Shown here: positions 27,436-37,896 of the stretch, one piece after another | Layout of the letters: each line of letters begins with the position of its first letter | Position numbering within the stretch: position 1 is the first letter of the stretch | NCBI GenBank assembly: GCA_030295235.1 | Contig: AP026135.1 | Span: forward strand, 1,164,001 to 1,228,000 | DNA: 64,000 bases | Reading direction: 5' to 3' | From: Fistulifera solaris | Lineage: Eukaryota > Bacillariophyta > Bacillariophyceae > Naviculales > Stauroneidaceae | The notes under the pieces: model-generated | Databases searched by the model: none | What the model saw: only the letters and a program-made list of their open reading frames with translations | Told to the model about the DNA's origin: nothing | Translations under genes and position numbers: made by a program

Positions 27436-30046
27436 TGTGATCTTTTCAAGTATCGGTGTTGTTTTTGACCTGGAGGGAATTTGTGTGAAATTGTGCAGGT
27501 TTAAGCCGAAACAAAAAGCTCCATGGGCGAACCTTAATAAACGGATTTTGGAGAACGAATTTACGACCAACTACAAAAGTGGTGTACCAGCGAAATGATA
27601 TTGAGTATTGAGTATTGGGGATTGAGAACAAAGTCAAGATTAGCAAAGATGCCAAATAGTACAGAAGCCGAAAGAAGTAATAAGTATTGTCATCCGGTTT
27701 TTGCCTTTCAGGCCCTAATAAGCAAAAAGACATAAAAGACGAGTACTTGTACATTTTTTCTGCGTTTGGGAAAGTGTTATGCCGAGCAAGACGCCGTTTG
27801 CCGATAGCAAACAAGCTACAATAGTGAGGCTGTATTTTGTGTAAGGAAGGCCGACAATTGACACAAGCAAAAGTCAGATTCCGCTTAGCACAGTAAATTG
27901 ATGCAAATTTTCCAAGTACCGTACTTGTAACGGTACGGTTTACGGTGTACGGTACCGGTACCTAAACCTAATTTCGTAGAGCGCAATAGGACACAGCGTT
28001 AAAGTTTTGCCTCGTCGTGGACGCTAAGTAAAGTCTTGTACTGGAGGCAGAATTTTGCCGTTCTTTGGTACAAGTACGGTACCCGGTATTAATCGGAATA
28101 ATTCCTGTTCCGATAAAGACTGAAAACACGGATTCCAGTCCAGACCTCAGACTTTACACCTCACACTTCACACAAGGGAAGGATCGTTCGTAATTACGTT
28201 TACTACAAAGCACTCGTACCGGTACCTGGTATTGCCCTTCTAAAGCCCAAAAAAAACACTGTGGAAACAGTCGGACGTGGCTTGGTTCTTTACGAGGCTT
28301 CACCCAACAACAGGAAGTCAACAAACTAATCCAAAGGAGAATACTTTCACCCAACAACTATCATCATCATTCATTATAATATTATGTTATGAAAAAAAAA
28401 AGCTCCCGATGACACAACAACATGAAATTCCTACTGGTACACGGAATTTAAATTGACTCATGACCATCCTAGCTCGTTTCTCACTCATGCGCATCGGTAC
28501 CCAGTCTTTAAGTAAAATTAATCGTTACATAGTCACACCCGTTACCGCGTCCTTCAACGGAGAATTCGAGGGTGGATGACATCAACACGCGATTTGTTGT
28601 GGACGAAAGGAGAATGATCTCAGTCTCGATCTTTTATAGGCGTCCCTATCCCTATCTACGACATCCACTATGAACTACTCCTATAGAAAGTTTGTGCTTA
28701 GAAATGTAACAAGAGTGGACGTGAGACTTCGCTCTTCGATTCCACTTTTCACTGATGCCTGGTAAGCTCCGAGGTCATTATTGACACACTGTCAAGAGAG
28801 GAGTCTATGCTACGCCGTTAACGGTATTTGACGACTTTCAATGACATTGAGCAGCGGTAAGCTTTGCATTCGAATTTGATTATTGTTCAAAACTTTCGGG
28901 TCTCGGGTCCACTGGCCACTGGACGATGATGATCATGATCATGATGACGATGAATTTCCATTTGCAAACGGATAAACATCGTCGAAATTGCTTTGTAAAA
29001 CGTGCTTCGTTGAATCCGAGTTATATTGATTCGCAAGTTGCTTTTTGCGCCTATCGTTCATAACCTCCTTTTATCTATGATTTTTGTCAGTAAATGAAGA
29101 GATGTTATGTTGCAGCATTTGACGCGATACTATTAAATCTTAAAAAAGAATTTTGCAGGCTCCACTCGATGCAATAAAGGTTGTCTGAAACCCTATTGCT
29201 TGAGATACATTATGGTAGCAATTGTGGTTTTGAAATTCCGGAACAATGTTTCCTGGATAATTTTTCCTAGATTTGTCGACAGGGTGGCCCCGACAGAGGA
29301 GCAGTGGCTTGCGACGCCAATGAAATGGCGATGTCAACTCTATCAAGGCCAGAGAATTTTATTTTGTCCATGCACAGTGTTCTCATAAACGGTGCAAGCC
29401 GCCAACATCGCAGTAATAAGCCATTCGAGGCGGATTGTAGAATCGAGCCTTTCAAGTTTCATGTCGAAAGGTGTTCATGAAAATGTCTCCACAACTGTTA
29501 CATAAAGAATGCTGCTGTTGAGATAAATCAACAAAGTGCTCGAACAATCGAATTATGCAGCTGTAATTCTAGAAGAAAACGACCCGCTCATTATTTGAGC
29601 GATTGAGAGAGTTTTTGACCAGAAAGAATTAGGAAGAGAACTTTCAGAAAAACAGATTATTGCCCATCAAAGTTGATGCTTGAAACCAATCCAGTTCTTT
29701 TTTTCTTTTGTTTGTTGCTTTTGAATCAAGTCTAACGAATCCTTCTTAACCAGCGTACACATTGAAACGAAGACACGCCCACGGATTGACGTAGCCAGAT
29801 CTACCCACAGAATGACATTTAAGCTCTCAAAAGTGATCCTCGCTTTGGTACGTAGTAATGAACTAAGAGTCTCGAGCACAATGGATTATTTTTTCCTGCA
29901 AAGGATATTTCAACACAACACAAGCCAAAGATTTAAAAAAGAAATATCAATGAAATATCTCTATGATATCGTAGTATAATTTCGTATCGGGATTTATTAA
30001 CAAATGCATGCAGCTTAACGACAGCAACCTTCTTCTTTAAAGCCAC
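27436..30046. other. 2.6-kb intergenic stretch with dispersed repeats
   Basis: Between members 3 and 4. It contains TACGG/GGTACC strings (27917-27961, 28075-28090, 28208-28220) and a truncated TIR-element copy at 28450-28542. Frames are short and unrecognised. I looked for decayed copies of the secreted family by the CDFCRR motif and saw none. Confidence 0.5.
28450..28542. repeat. Truncated copy of dispersed TIR element
   Basis: Near-identical, in opposite orientation, to most of 31268-31389: AATTGACTCATGACCATCC, GCTCGTTTCTCACTCATGC, GGTACCCAGTCTTTAAG, then the CACACCCGT terminus. The opposite terminus is missing. Confidence 0.8.
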
Positions 30047-30535
30047 TTAGACGAACTCAACATGGCAAGTAGAGCCTGCAAGAGCAGTTTGGCACGTTTT
30101 GCTGAGAAATCGGTTTCTTGACGAGATCAAAGCAACATTGTCTTGGCACATTTGTAACATCTCAGCGCCAAGCTCTTTAGTGTCCAACTTGCGCGAAGCG
30201 TCATTCTGACGAAGCTGCCGACGGAAGCCGCAGTTGAACATTGTGTTGCAGTAGGATCGGCTGTATCTATCTTTGCACCAGTCGCAGTTAGCATTTAACT
30301 TGCGTCGGGTGGGGTCCGTAGTAGTGAACTCCCATTTAGCCGGGTCGAAGTTGTTGGAGATGAGAGCCATGTCGAGGTCAGGAATCATTTTGCTGTCAAT
30401 GTAAAAGAATTCCTCTGGAGTGCAAGCATTTTCCCCTGCGTTAACGTTAACATAATAGACGGCGACTTCGGGAGCCGCAAGCTGTGCAGTGACAGAAGCG
30501 GCAGTTGCGAATAAAGAAATGATAATAGATTTCAT
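30047..30535 (-). CDS. Secreted 8-cysteine protein, family member 4
   Basis: 162 residues from the ATG at 30535. The signal peptide MKSIIISLFATAASVTA is followed by QL. It has APEVAVYYVNVNAG, the first Cys, DSKMIPDLDMAL, NNFDPAKWEF, TRRKL directly before NANCDWCKDRYSRSYCNTMFNC, RRQLRQ, SRKL, three spaced Cys and a CHVEFV end. It is the most divergent copy in the CDxC region (CDWCKDRY in place of CDFCRRYY), but all eight Cys and the RxL sites are kept. Function unknown. Confidence 0.85.
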   Translation of the reverse strand: MKSIIISLFATAASVTAQLAAPEVAVYYVNVNAGENACTPEEFFYIDSKMIPDLDMALISNNFDPAKWEFTTTDPTRRKLNANCDWCKDRYSRSYCNTMFNCGFRRQLRQNDASRKLDTKELGAEMLQMCQDNVALISSRNRFLSKTCQTALAGSTCHVEFV

Positions 30536-31934
30536 GGTGTTTGTTTGCGTGTGATGGTCGTTTGATGTTCCTCGGTGCTGATTTGATAGTTATGTGCAAT
30601 CGTGAATGATGACGGAGAAAATCGAAATCGAAATCGAAATTGCGTGAGGGGTCGGAGTCAAAGTTCACGTGACCGGCGGAGGGGGAAAAATGAACAATGA
30701 CTGGCACTCCGTACTAAACGGAGCATTTTACGATTAAAGATTTCTTATAAGGGATGACGTTCTTTTAGGTAAGCTGAGGACATCAACCATGAGGATGCTC
30801 TGTTCTGTACTAAATCCGATGCCGAAGGAACTCAAAGCCGTATCTTGTGGATCTTGTTGGTTAACGTACTATCATTATTACAGTACAGATGCGTGGAATA
30901 ATGAATAATATTCAATTACTCTTTCGATTTTCGATTTTCTTGTTTTCCAAGCATGCGTGTGGCGAAACGTCAATACAGCAGAATCAGGCAAGAATGCACT
31001 TAACGACGAATAAAGAAACGCCGCAAGAAAGTTTGCTCGCATTCGTCCTCACTAAAATGACGAAAGTGCGCAGGGCGCACCAATTGCATTGCGCGATTCC
31101 GCAAGGAGAATTCCAGATTTTACCAGTGAATCTTTTCCCGTTTATGACTTATTACTTATTACACTGCAAGCATAAGCATCGAGGTCGAACACTCGTGGCT
31201 CGTGGCACCTCGCTCCACGCGTTTTCATAATGAAACATGACCGCGACACAACAATTAATCGTGGGGGACGGGTGTGACTATGATGTAACGATAAATTTTA
31301 CTTAAAGACTGGGTACCGATGTGCATGAGTGAGAAACGAGCTAGGATGGTCATGAGTCAATTTGTAAATCGTTACATAGTCACACCCGTTTCACAACACA
31401 CAGCACACAGCACACAACGACGTTTTTGTAACTTGTTTCGAACATAGCACGCTGTACCAGTAGCTCGCTAGAGAAGAGAGGAGGCTCTCTATAGACTCAA
31501 GAGAGTCGTCTTTAGAGAAAAGTACCTGGTACCTGGTACGGAACCGTAGGTCAAACGACTAAAGACTAACCAGGATCAGTTGTCAGAATTTCGTGGCAAG
31601 TGGCAGGGAATATTACTATGGAGTAGCTTGCACTATTTTGCGATACAGCAATGAATAACATCGAAATCAAGACTCATGACTCATGACTAAAAGTCCTTAA
31701 CCTTAATCTTACTAATCTGGAGTTCATAACCTTTGAGGCAAAGTGAAGGTGACATCACATCTCATGTCACGCGTAGTTCCTGTTCGCGTCCAAGAATTCT
31801 TGCATACTGGTAGTGTCGCGAATCCTTTTTGTTCTTTTGACAGCAATCCACATTCTTGCAATCAGGGTCTTTGGTAGAGATTCCTTCTATTTCTATCTTC
31901 AAAATCTATTTTACATTTAAATGAGTGAAAAGTC
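30536..31934. other. Intergenic stretch with TIR element and a weak 113-residue frame
   Basis: Between member 4 and the carboxylase gene, which diverge. A plus-strand frame at 30889-31230 starts with ATG and a hydrophobic N-terminus (MNNIQLLFRFSIFLFSKHACG), but it has no homology I can name and may be chance. The complete TIR element lies at 31268-31389. TACCTGG repeats occur near 31527-31540. Confidence 0.45.
31268..31389. mobile_element. Small non-coding element with terminal inverted repeats (MITE-like)
   Basis: 122 bp. The left end ACGGGTGTGACTATG-ATG-TAACGAT is the inverse of the right end ATCGTTACATAGTCACACCCGT, apart from one extra ATG triplet. The interior has no coding capacity. Partial copies occur at 7824-7877, 25608-25630, 28450-28542 and 63605-63640. 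I see no clear target-site duplication, so the exact ends are approximate. A DNA-transposon-derived MITE is the best fit. Confidence 0.65.
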
Positions 31935-34121
31935 ATGCTCCGTAGTAGCTTGAGCACTTTATATTCCGCAGCACGCCGTGACTATTCCACGACGCTCCTA
32001 CGCAACAAGGAACGCCCGAACATTTCTTCTGTGTTGATCGCCAACCGTGGAGAGATCGCTCATCGCATCGTTCGAACGCTCAACAAATGGGACATTGAGT
32101 CTCATACGGTTCATTCTTGCGTCGATCCTCGCGTAAAGGGGTCTAACTACACGCATCCTATAGGAACGGGCCCGCAGTCTAACGAATCTTATTTGCTCGG
32201 TGAAAAATACATAGATTTGTGTTTGCAACACAATATACAAGCTATTCATCCAGGTTATGGCTTTTTGAGCGAGTCGACTGCTTTTGCACAAGCCGTCATC
32301 GATGCAGGATTGACTTGGATCGGACCATCGCCTCACAGCATGAATCTCATGGCCTCGAAAAGCGTCGCAAAACAGATTATGCAAGATCGGGGTGTTCCTG
32401 TTACGCCTTCTTATCACAATGATGAAAATCAGTCGTATGAACATTTATTGCAACAGGCAAGAGAGATTGGCTTTCCGGTTTTGATCAAAGCTGTCATGGG
32501 CGGTGGAGGAAAGGGGATGCGGATCGTTCGACAAGAGAAAGAATTCCTGTCGTCATTGCAAGCCTGTCAGCGTGAAGCCGCCGCATCCTTCAAAAATGAT
32601 ATCGTGTTACTCGAAAAATACTTAGATCAACCGAAGCATGTGGAAGTTCAGATTCTAGCAGACTCGCACGGCACAACTTTGGCTTTGGCAGAACGCGACT
32701 GTTCACTTCAGCGGCGACATCAAAAGATTATTGAGGAAGCGCCGGCGAGTTACTTGTCGGACGAAATCCGTCAAGATTTGTGGTACGCCGCGGTTCAGGC
32801 TGCCGAAGCGGTAAACTATGTCAACGCTGGAACGATCGAATTCTTGTTGGACTCTAATTTGAAGTCGTTTTACTTCTGCGAAATGAACACTCGGTTGCAG
32901 GTAGAACACCCCATTACGGAAATGATTACCGGATTGGATTTGGTCGAGCAGCAGCTGCGTGTTGCAGCGGGAGAGCGGCTTGCGTTTTCACAAGAAGACG
33001 TGGTGTGTCGTGGACACGCCTTTGAGGCGCGCGTTTACGCCGAGAATCCAGCTCAGCAGTTTCTTCCCGCAGCGGGAGATATGTGGTATTGTCAAACTCC
33101 TCAAGATGGTTGTCGCGTCGATCACATTCCTGATCATTCTCATGTTAGTGTTTTCTACGATCCCATGATCTCGAAAGTCATTGTGCACGGAGGAGATCGT
33201 GACCAGGCACTGAAAAAGCTTGTACGGAGCTTGCAGCAATATCATGTTGCCGGGGTTCCGACTAACTTGGAGTTTTTGCTGAAATGTGCGAAGCATCCGG
33301 TGTTCTCCGCTAGTGCTGCGCAAGTCCATACAGGATTTCTAGCGGATCATCCCCTTCAAGAAGAGCTTGCTGTAAAGCATGCCGGTCCCTCGCCATTGTC
33401 GCAAGCTTTAGGAGCTTGTGTGGTCCAGCTTTGGTTAGAGCAGCGATTAGAATGCTTTGATGATACTTCGACGAGTCAACCGTGGTCCAATCGATGGGGC
33501 ACCTGGAGATTGGGAGGCCATTTGCAGGTGAGAAAACTGCCCTGGATAAAGGATTCCTCTATGTCCTGTACCTATCAACCAGACGGATCCTATCAAATGA
33601 CATTAGAGGATGGAACATCGTACCATGTCCGAGTGTCGAAATCACATACCGTATCGAGAAATGAACTTCATTTTGTTGTCGATGATTCGATTCATTGGAC
33701 AGTAACTGCAGTCCTGTCCATGCCAACACACGACAGTCTTCACGTTTGTTTATGGCCGAAGAATCACCCAACGGATTTTCTGTGGGAATTTAAAGTTCCA
33801 CATCCTTACATGCACCACAGCAATGATGGCGAAGCCAAGGCACTGCATTCTGGACAAATTAAAAGCCCTATGCCAGGTACTTTGCGAACGGTAGAGTGCC
33901 AAGTCGGGCAAACTGTCGTCAAAGGGCAAACGCTGGTTGTTATGGAGGCAATGAAAATGGAACATGCGCTAGTTGCGCCATTTGATGGTACAGTGACGCA
34001 AGTTTGGTCTTTTGCAGCAAAAACGGTTCCGGATGGAGCCGTTCTTGTCACGTTGGAACCCACCGAGTCGACTGGCTTAGACGGTGGTGTCAGCCCTGAA
34101 ACAAACTTTGCTGTTCAGTAG
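31935..34121 (+). CDS. MCCA: 3-methylcrotonyl-CoA carboxylase alpha (biotin) subunit, mitochondrial
   Basis: Carboxylates biotin with ATP and bicarbonate, then passes the carboxyl to 3-methylcrotonyl-CoA in leucine breakdown. 728 residues, single exon. The N-terminus (MLRSSLSTLYSAARRDYSTTLLR) is a likely mitochondrial presequence. The biotin carboxylase domain begins at SSVLIANRGEIAHRIVRT (~32) and has AIHPGYGFLSES, the ATP-grasp glycines KAVMGGGGKGM, and EMNTRLQVEHPITEMITG. The C-terminal biotinyl domain has VMEAMKMEHAL near residue 673, with the biotin-bound Lys. ASKSVAKQIMQDRGVPVTPSYH resembles MCC more than propionyl-CoA carboxylase, so I prefer MCC. The beta subunit is not in the window. 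Confidence 0.9.
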   Translation: MLRSSLSTLYSAARRDYSTTLLRNKERPNISSVLIANRGEIAHRIVRTLNKWDIESHTVHSCVDPRVKGSNYTHPIGTGPQSNESYLLGEKYIDLCLQHNIQAIHPGYGFLSESTAFAQAVIDAGLTWIGPSPHSMNLMASKSVAKQIMQDRGVPVTPSYHNDENQSYEHLLQQAREIGFPVLIKAVMGGGGKGMRIVRQEKEFLSSLQACQREAAASFKNDIVLLEKYLDQPKHVEVQILADSHGTTLALAERDCSLQRRHQKIIEEAPASYLSDEIRQDLWYAAVQAAEAVNYVNAGTIEFLLDSNLKSFYFCEMNTRLQVEHPITEMITGLDLVEQQLRVAAGERLAFSQEDVVCRGHAFEARVYAENPAQQFLPAAGDMWYCQTPQDGCRVDHIPDHSHVSVFYDPMISKVIVHGGDRDQALKKLVRSLQQYHVAGVPTNLEFLLKCAKHPVFSASAAQVHTGFLADHPLQEELAVKHAGPSPLSQALGACVVQLWLEQRLECFDDTSTSQPWSNRWGTWRLGGHLQVRKLPWIKDSSMSCTYQPDGSYQMTLEDGTSYHVRVSKSHTVSRNELHFVVDDSIHWTVTAVLSMPTHDSLHVCLWPKNHPTDFLWEFKVPHPYMHHSNDGEAKALHSGQIKSPMPGTLRTVECQVGQTVVKGQTLVVMEAMKMEHALVAPFDGTVTQVWSFAAKTVPDGAVLVTLEPTESTGLDGGVSPETNFAVQ

Positions 34122-34932
34122 AAAGATAAAAATATCGACCGATTCGGTCTATTACTGCAGTAGCGTATAGAATTTACAAAGTCTACCTTTGCAAAACAAA
34201 CACAAATTGCAGTTATTGCGGTTATTCTGATGAGGCTGTAAATAATTAGTGTTCCGCGTTGCGCATGTAGCGTAATTTATTGGGTTAACGACAAAAGTTT
34301 AGAGTTATTATAGAGTGTGTTAGACACTCGACCATTTTAGCACCTAGCACATAGCAGTAACTACTTTGTACTTACTCTTTTCCGTAAGCTACAATGAGCC
34401 ATTTACTCCTTTGGATCACAGATCGCACTTTTTAGTATTGTATTTAGTAACGGACGAAGCAGCGTAGTAAGGTATAAGCCCCATGCGCGTCTGGACATTT
34501 AGTGCACAACTAACAACTAAATAATGCGAACATGAGATTTCCACCAAATTTGAAATCGGCTTTGATATTTGCTGCTCAACATTGTACACTATACTCCATA
34601 CGATGGTAATAAGTAGTAAATCCCTTATCCCTTGTGTCTCTTTTTCGTAGCAGCTGCAAACGTGGTTTCCTTGTACTACGTAGCCTGTATTTTGCGATTG
34701 GGACTCTCTAAGATATACAGAACAAGGAGGGAACAAGAAACTGAAAAGGACAAAAGATCTGATACACGACACAGAGAGAGCTCGTTGGCCGAATAGAAAG
34801 AAGAAGTGGGTCTGCGATTTTGAATTGTATACGCTTACAAAACTGCGACCGTCGACCATTGGATCATCATCCCAAACTGTTTACCTTCATAAATAATAAC
34901 AATTCACTAAGTATATTGGATGTGAATAAAGC
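34122..34932. other. Intergenic stretch, one weak ORF
   Basis: Between the carboxylase and the first MORN gene. A 147-residue minus-strand frame (34416-34859) starts with ATG but shows no domain, no family resemblance and no homologous neighbour. I leave it uncalled. Confidence 0.4.
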
Positions 34933-36060
34933 ATGAAGCAGCATGAAGAAAGACTCGGAAGCCAGCAAGACAATGTAAATACGCAAGCAGTGAAAGAAGA
35001 GCGTTTAGCTGCCGGTCAATGTCCAACGTGTGGGCAACAACTCTATACATTTCGAAACTCAGGAATATGCTGCTGTCTCGTAAAGAGAAATCTGCGAAAG
35101 GTTCCTCTGACGATACCAAATCTTGTTGAAAGAGGACAATGCTGTCGTTGCGAACAAAACGATACTTCGAAAACGTTTCAGACGGTAGATGTCTCCAGTT
35201 GTTGGAGCGAGAACGGTATTGCAGGGCCAGCCTTCGGAAGCCTACTTGATCCAATCGCGTATCATGGTACCAGCAGAGAAACAGGGCGAGGCTCTTTATT
35301 CAAAGTAAGAGAGACACAGAATAGTGACCATCGTACCGGATCACCTGCTTCGGTGCTACCCGAGCCTGGTGCGATGAAGACAGCCATGTACGAAGGTGGT
35401 TACAACAGTAAGGGAGAAAAACATGGAGAAGGGGTAATGACATGGAGCAATGGAGATGTCTTCAAAGGGAGCTTTGAAAATGATAAACGCTGCGGACAAG
35501 GTACTATAGAATTCAACGGAGTAAATCAAGATGGCGGAGAGTACGTCGGGGAGTGGCGCGTTGACAAGATGCACGGCAAGGGAACACGTCGATACCCTAA
35601 CGGAGACATGTACGTTGGCAATTTCGATGAAGGGAAGCGAGAAGGAGAAGGACGTTTATATTTCAGCAACGGAGACATGTATTTCGGTCCATGGAAAAAC
35701 AATCAAATGCACGGTCCAGGTCATTATTACTTTTCCTCGGGCACTCGATTTGAAGGAATGTTTTTGTTCAACAAAAGAAATGGAAAAGGAAAGACACAGG
35801 GCAGTTCTGGCTGTCTAGACATATTTCAATATATCAATGATGAACGTGTTGGTCAAGGAGTGCGGTTTGACGCTAAACGCACCCGGGCTTGGAGACTTAT
35901 TCATCAAGCCGATGATGCTATTCGGCAAATCGGTTCCGCTCCTCTAAAACGACACCGCATAACAGTGCCAGAGGCTGTCAGTCTCGTTTATGAAATTGAA
36001 AACGCATCCAATTCGTACGTCGAGGACCTTCTTGCTAGCCGAGGGTTGAAAACATCGTAA
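34933..36060 (+). CDS. MORN-repeat protein 1 with N-terminal Cys pairs
   Basis: 375 residues from the ATG at 34933. The N-terminus has CPTCGQQLY and, ~35 residues later, GQCCRCEQN around a conserved VPLTIPNLVERG; the two CxxC pairs could bind zinc. After a disordered stretch, six MORN-type repeats run from ~155 to ~300, for example YEGGYNSKGEKHGEGVMTW, YVGEWRVDKMHGKGTRRY and YVGNFDEGKREGEGRLYF. The C-terminal ~70 residues are helical. MORN repeats mediate membrane or protein contacts in many eukaryotes; the specific partner is unknown. The next gene is a tandem paralogue on the same strand. Confidence 0.88.
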   Translation: MKQHEERLGSQQDNVNTQAVKEERLAAGQCPTCGQQLYTFRNSGICCCLVKRNLRKVPLTIPNLVERGQCCRCEQNDTSKTFQTVDVSSCWSENGIAGPAFGSLLDPIAYHGTSRETGRGSLFKVRETQNSDHRTGSPASVLPEPGAMKTAMYEGGYNSKGEKHGEGVMTWSNGDVFKGSFENDKRCGQGTIEFNGVNQDGGEYVGEWRVDKMHGKGTRRYPNGDMYVGNFDEGKREGEGRLYFSNGDMYFGPWKNNQMHGPGHYYFSSGTRFEGMFLFNKRNGKGKTQGSSGCLDIFQYINDERVGQGVRFDAKRTRAWRLIHQADDAIRQIGSAPLKRHRITVPEAVSLVYEIENASNSYVEDLLASRGLKTS

Positions 36061-36634
36061 ACATATCCATAATCGATGTCTCTGTTGCTCCCCGGAGCTT
36101 GGGCTGCGATCTGCGATAGCTTTTCTTTTCTAGCAAATAATCTAAAACCCGAAAGAGGCTATTATTTCATGAGCCCACTAACCACTAACTCTTATTCTTT
36201 TGGACTTACTCGGTTTGACGTAAGAAAGACGTCACGGTCACTTGTTCGATACTACTATATGCTTTAGAGCCGCAACGGAAACTGTTGCTTCTAGAGTGTT
36301 TTTCAAGCACGATCCAATTTTTAAAGCGCGAATGAGCTTAAGACGACACAGCTTGGGCAGTTATGTTGAAGAAACGGTAAGTGGTATGTGGCTTGATGCC
36401 GTTTTGGAAGTGTTCTCTACTGGTTGACTCTAAGTTGGTTCTTGCATGATGGTTTCTGGTCATGAAAGGGACCATCGAGATACAAGAGAAGCTGAGACGC
36501 TACTTAGTATTATTTGTGGAGTGCCCCTTTCGCTCCCCGACGCACTTGGGCCGACATCGTCTTCTCGAGCCTCTCTCAGTCTCTTCGTTTGACGAGCTCC
36601 TGCCTTGACCATATTTGAAATACAACAATAACAG
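36061..36634. other. Intergenic stretch between the two MORN genes
   Basis: 574 bp with no gene seen. It presumably holds the promoter of the second MORN gene. Confidence 0.4.
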
Positions 36635-37775
36635 AATGACAATGGCGCAACCAGCTGTTCGACCAGACTTGTTAAACACAGCAATCCCGCCGGATGATGA
36701 TTTGGTGGAGCATCGATTGCAACACGGACAATGTGGTTCCTGTGGGCAACAACTGTACGGATTCGAAATGGAAAGCACTTGCTGTTTTGCGGCTTTGTTT
36801 TCAAAGAAAAGAAACGAATTGACGATGAATCCGCTCACGATTCCCAATCTTGTCGATCATGGAAAGTGTTTAAAGTGCAATATCTCACCTCGGGGATCTA
36901 ATCACTCGGAAGAACCTAGCGAAGCAAGCAATCCAGCAGCTAACACAACAACAATCAGAGCCAACCAAGCTATAACAACAGAACCACCCAAAGTCAAGAA
37001 ATCATTATCCTTCAAAAAGACGCCTTTGTTTCAACGTGCGACGGTTGCTGGGGCTGCTTATGTGCCTCACGAAGAATCCGGTGTCATGATTCCCATTTCT
37101 CCGTCTCATTCAAACTCCTCATCGTCATCTTCCTCCTCAAATTTAGCCATTTATCAAGGTGATTATAACGCCAAAGGAGAGCGACACGGACACGGTACTA
37201 TCACATGGGCCAATGGAGACGTATATAAGGGTTCCTTTGTTCGAAATCAACGTCATGGACATGGTATACTCATTTTTGCATCCCCTGATTCTGAAAAGCC
37301 GGATAATGGAGAATATGTGGGAGACTGGAAAGACAATCTCATGCACGGGGAGGGTACTCGCCGGTATCCCAACGGAGATGTCTATGTAGGTTATTATGAA
37401 CAAGGGAAACGACACGGTCACGGGGAGTTTTATTATGCCAATGGCGATACTTACTCGGGACCATGGGAGAAGAACCATATGCAAGGCATCGGAAGGTATT
37501 ATTACATGTCAGGGCAGCTCTTTGAAGGAATGTTTTTGATGAGTAAACGAAATGGGAAAGGCATGATCGAACGAACAGACGGTTCCATCGACTTTTTTCA
37601 GTACGTCGACGATGTTCGAGTCGGATACGGTGTACGATGGAACGAAGATCGAACACTCGCATGGAAGTTATCATTGCTGCAACCTTCCGGTGCTATTCAA
37701 GCCGAACCTATTTCTCTACCGGAAGCAACTTTATTACTCGAAGAGTTGGAAAAGATGTGCGATCAACATGTATAG
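36635..37775 (+). CDS. MORN-repeat protein 2 with N-terminal Cys pairs
   Basis: About 379 residues from the ATG at 36635 (MTMAQPAV). It has the same layout as its neighbour: GQCGSCGQQLYGFE, NPLTIPNLVDHGKCLKCN, a Ser/Asn-rich linker with a poly-Ser run, six MORN-type repeats (IYQGDYNAKGERHGHGTITW, YVGDWKDNLMHGEGTRRY, YVGYYEQGKRHGHGEFYY) and a C-terminal segment FFQYVDDVRVGYGVRW matching IFQYINDERVGQGVRF of the first. Clear tandem duplicates, well diverged. Function unknown beyond the general scaffolding role of MORN proteins. Confidence 0.88.
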
Positions 37776-37896
37776 ACAATGATGTTGACACTAATACACG
37801 AGTGAATCCGTAAACTCAACCACATGCACAGTAAATTTTTTATAGCGTTGTATTTTTGCAGGATATGTTTTCGTACGCGTTCTAAGCAGCATTCTT

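Noticed and set aside
14762-30535. Calling the secreted family oomycete-type RxLR effectors
   Set aside because: The RxLR-like string is internal, after the Cys-rich core, not within 30-60 residues of the signal peptide, and no clear dEER follows in most copies.
30889-31230. 113-residue frame with hydrophobic N-terminus
   Set aside because: No homology, no paralogue, and position in repeat-rich DNA; too weak to call a gene.
34416-34859. 147-residue minus-strand frame
   Set aside because: Starts with ATG but shows no domain, no signal and odd composition; probably chance.
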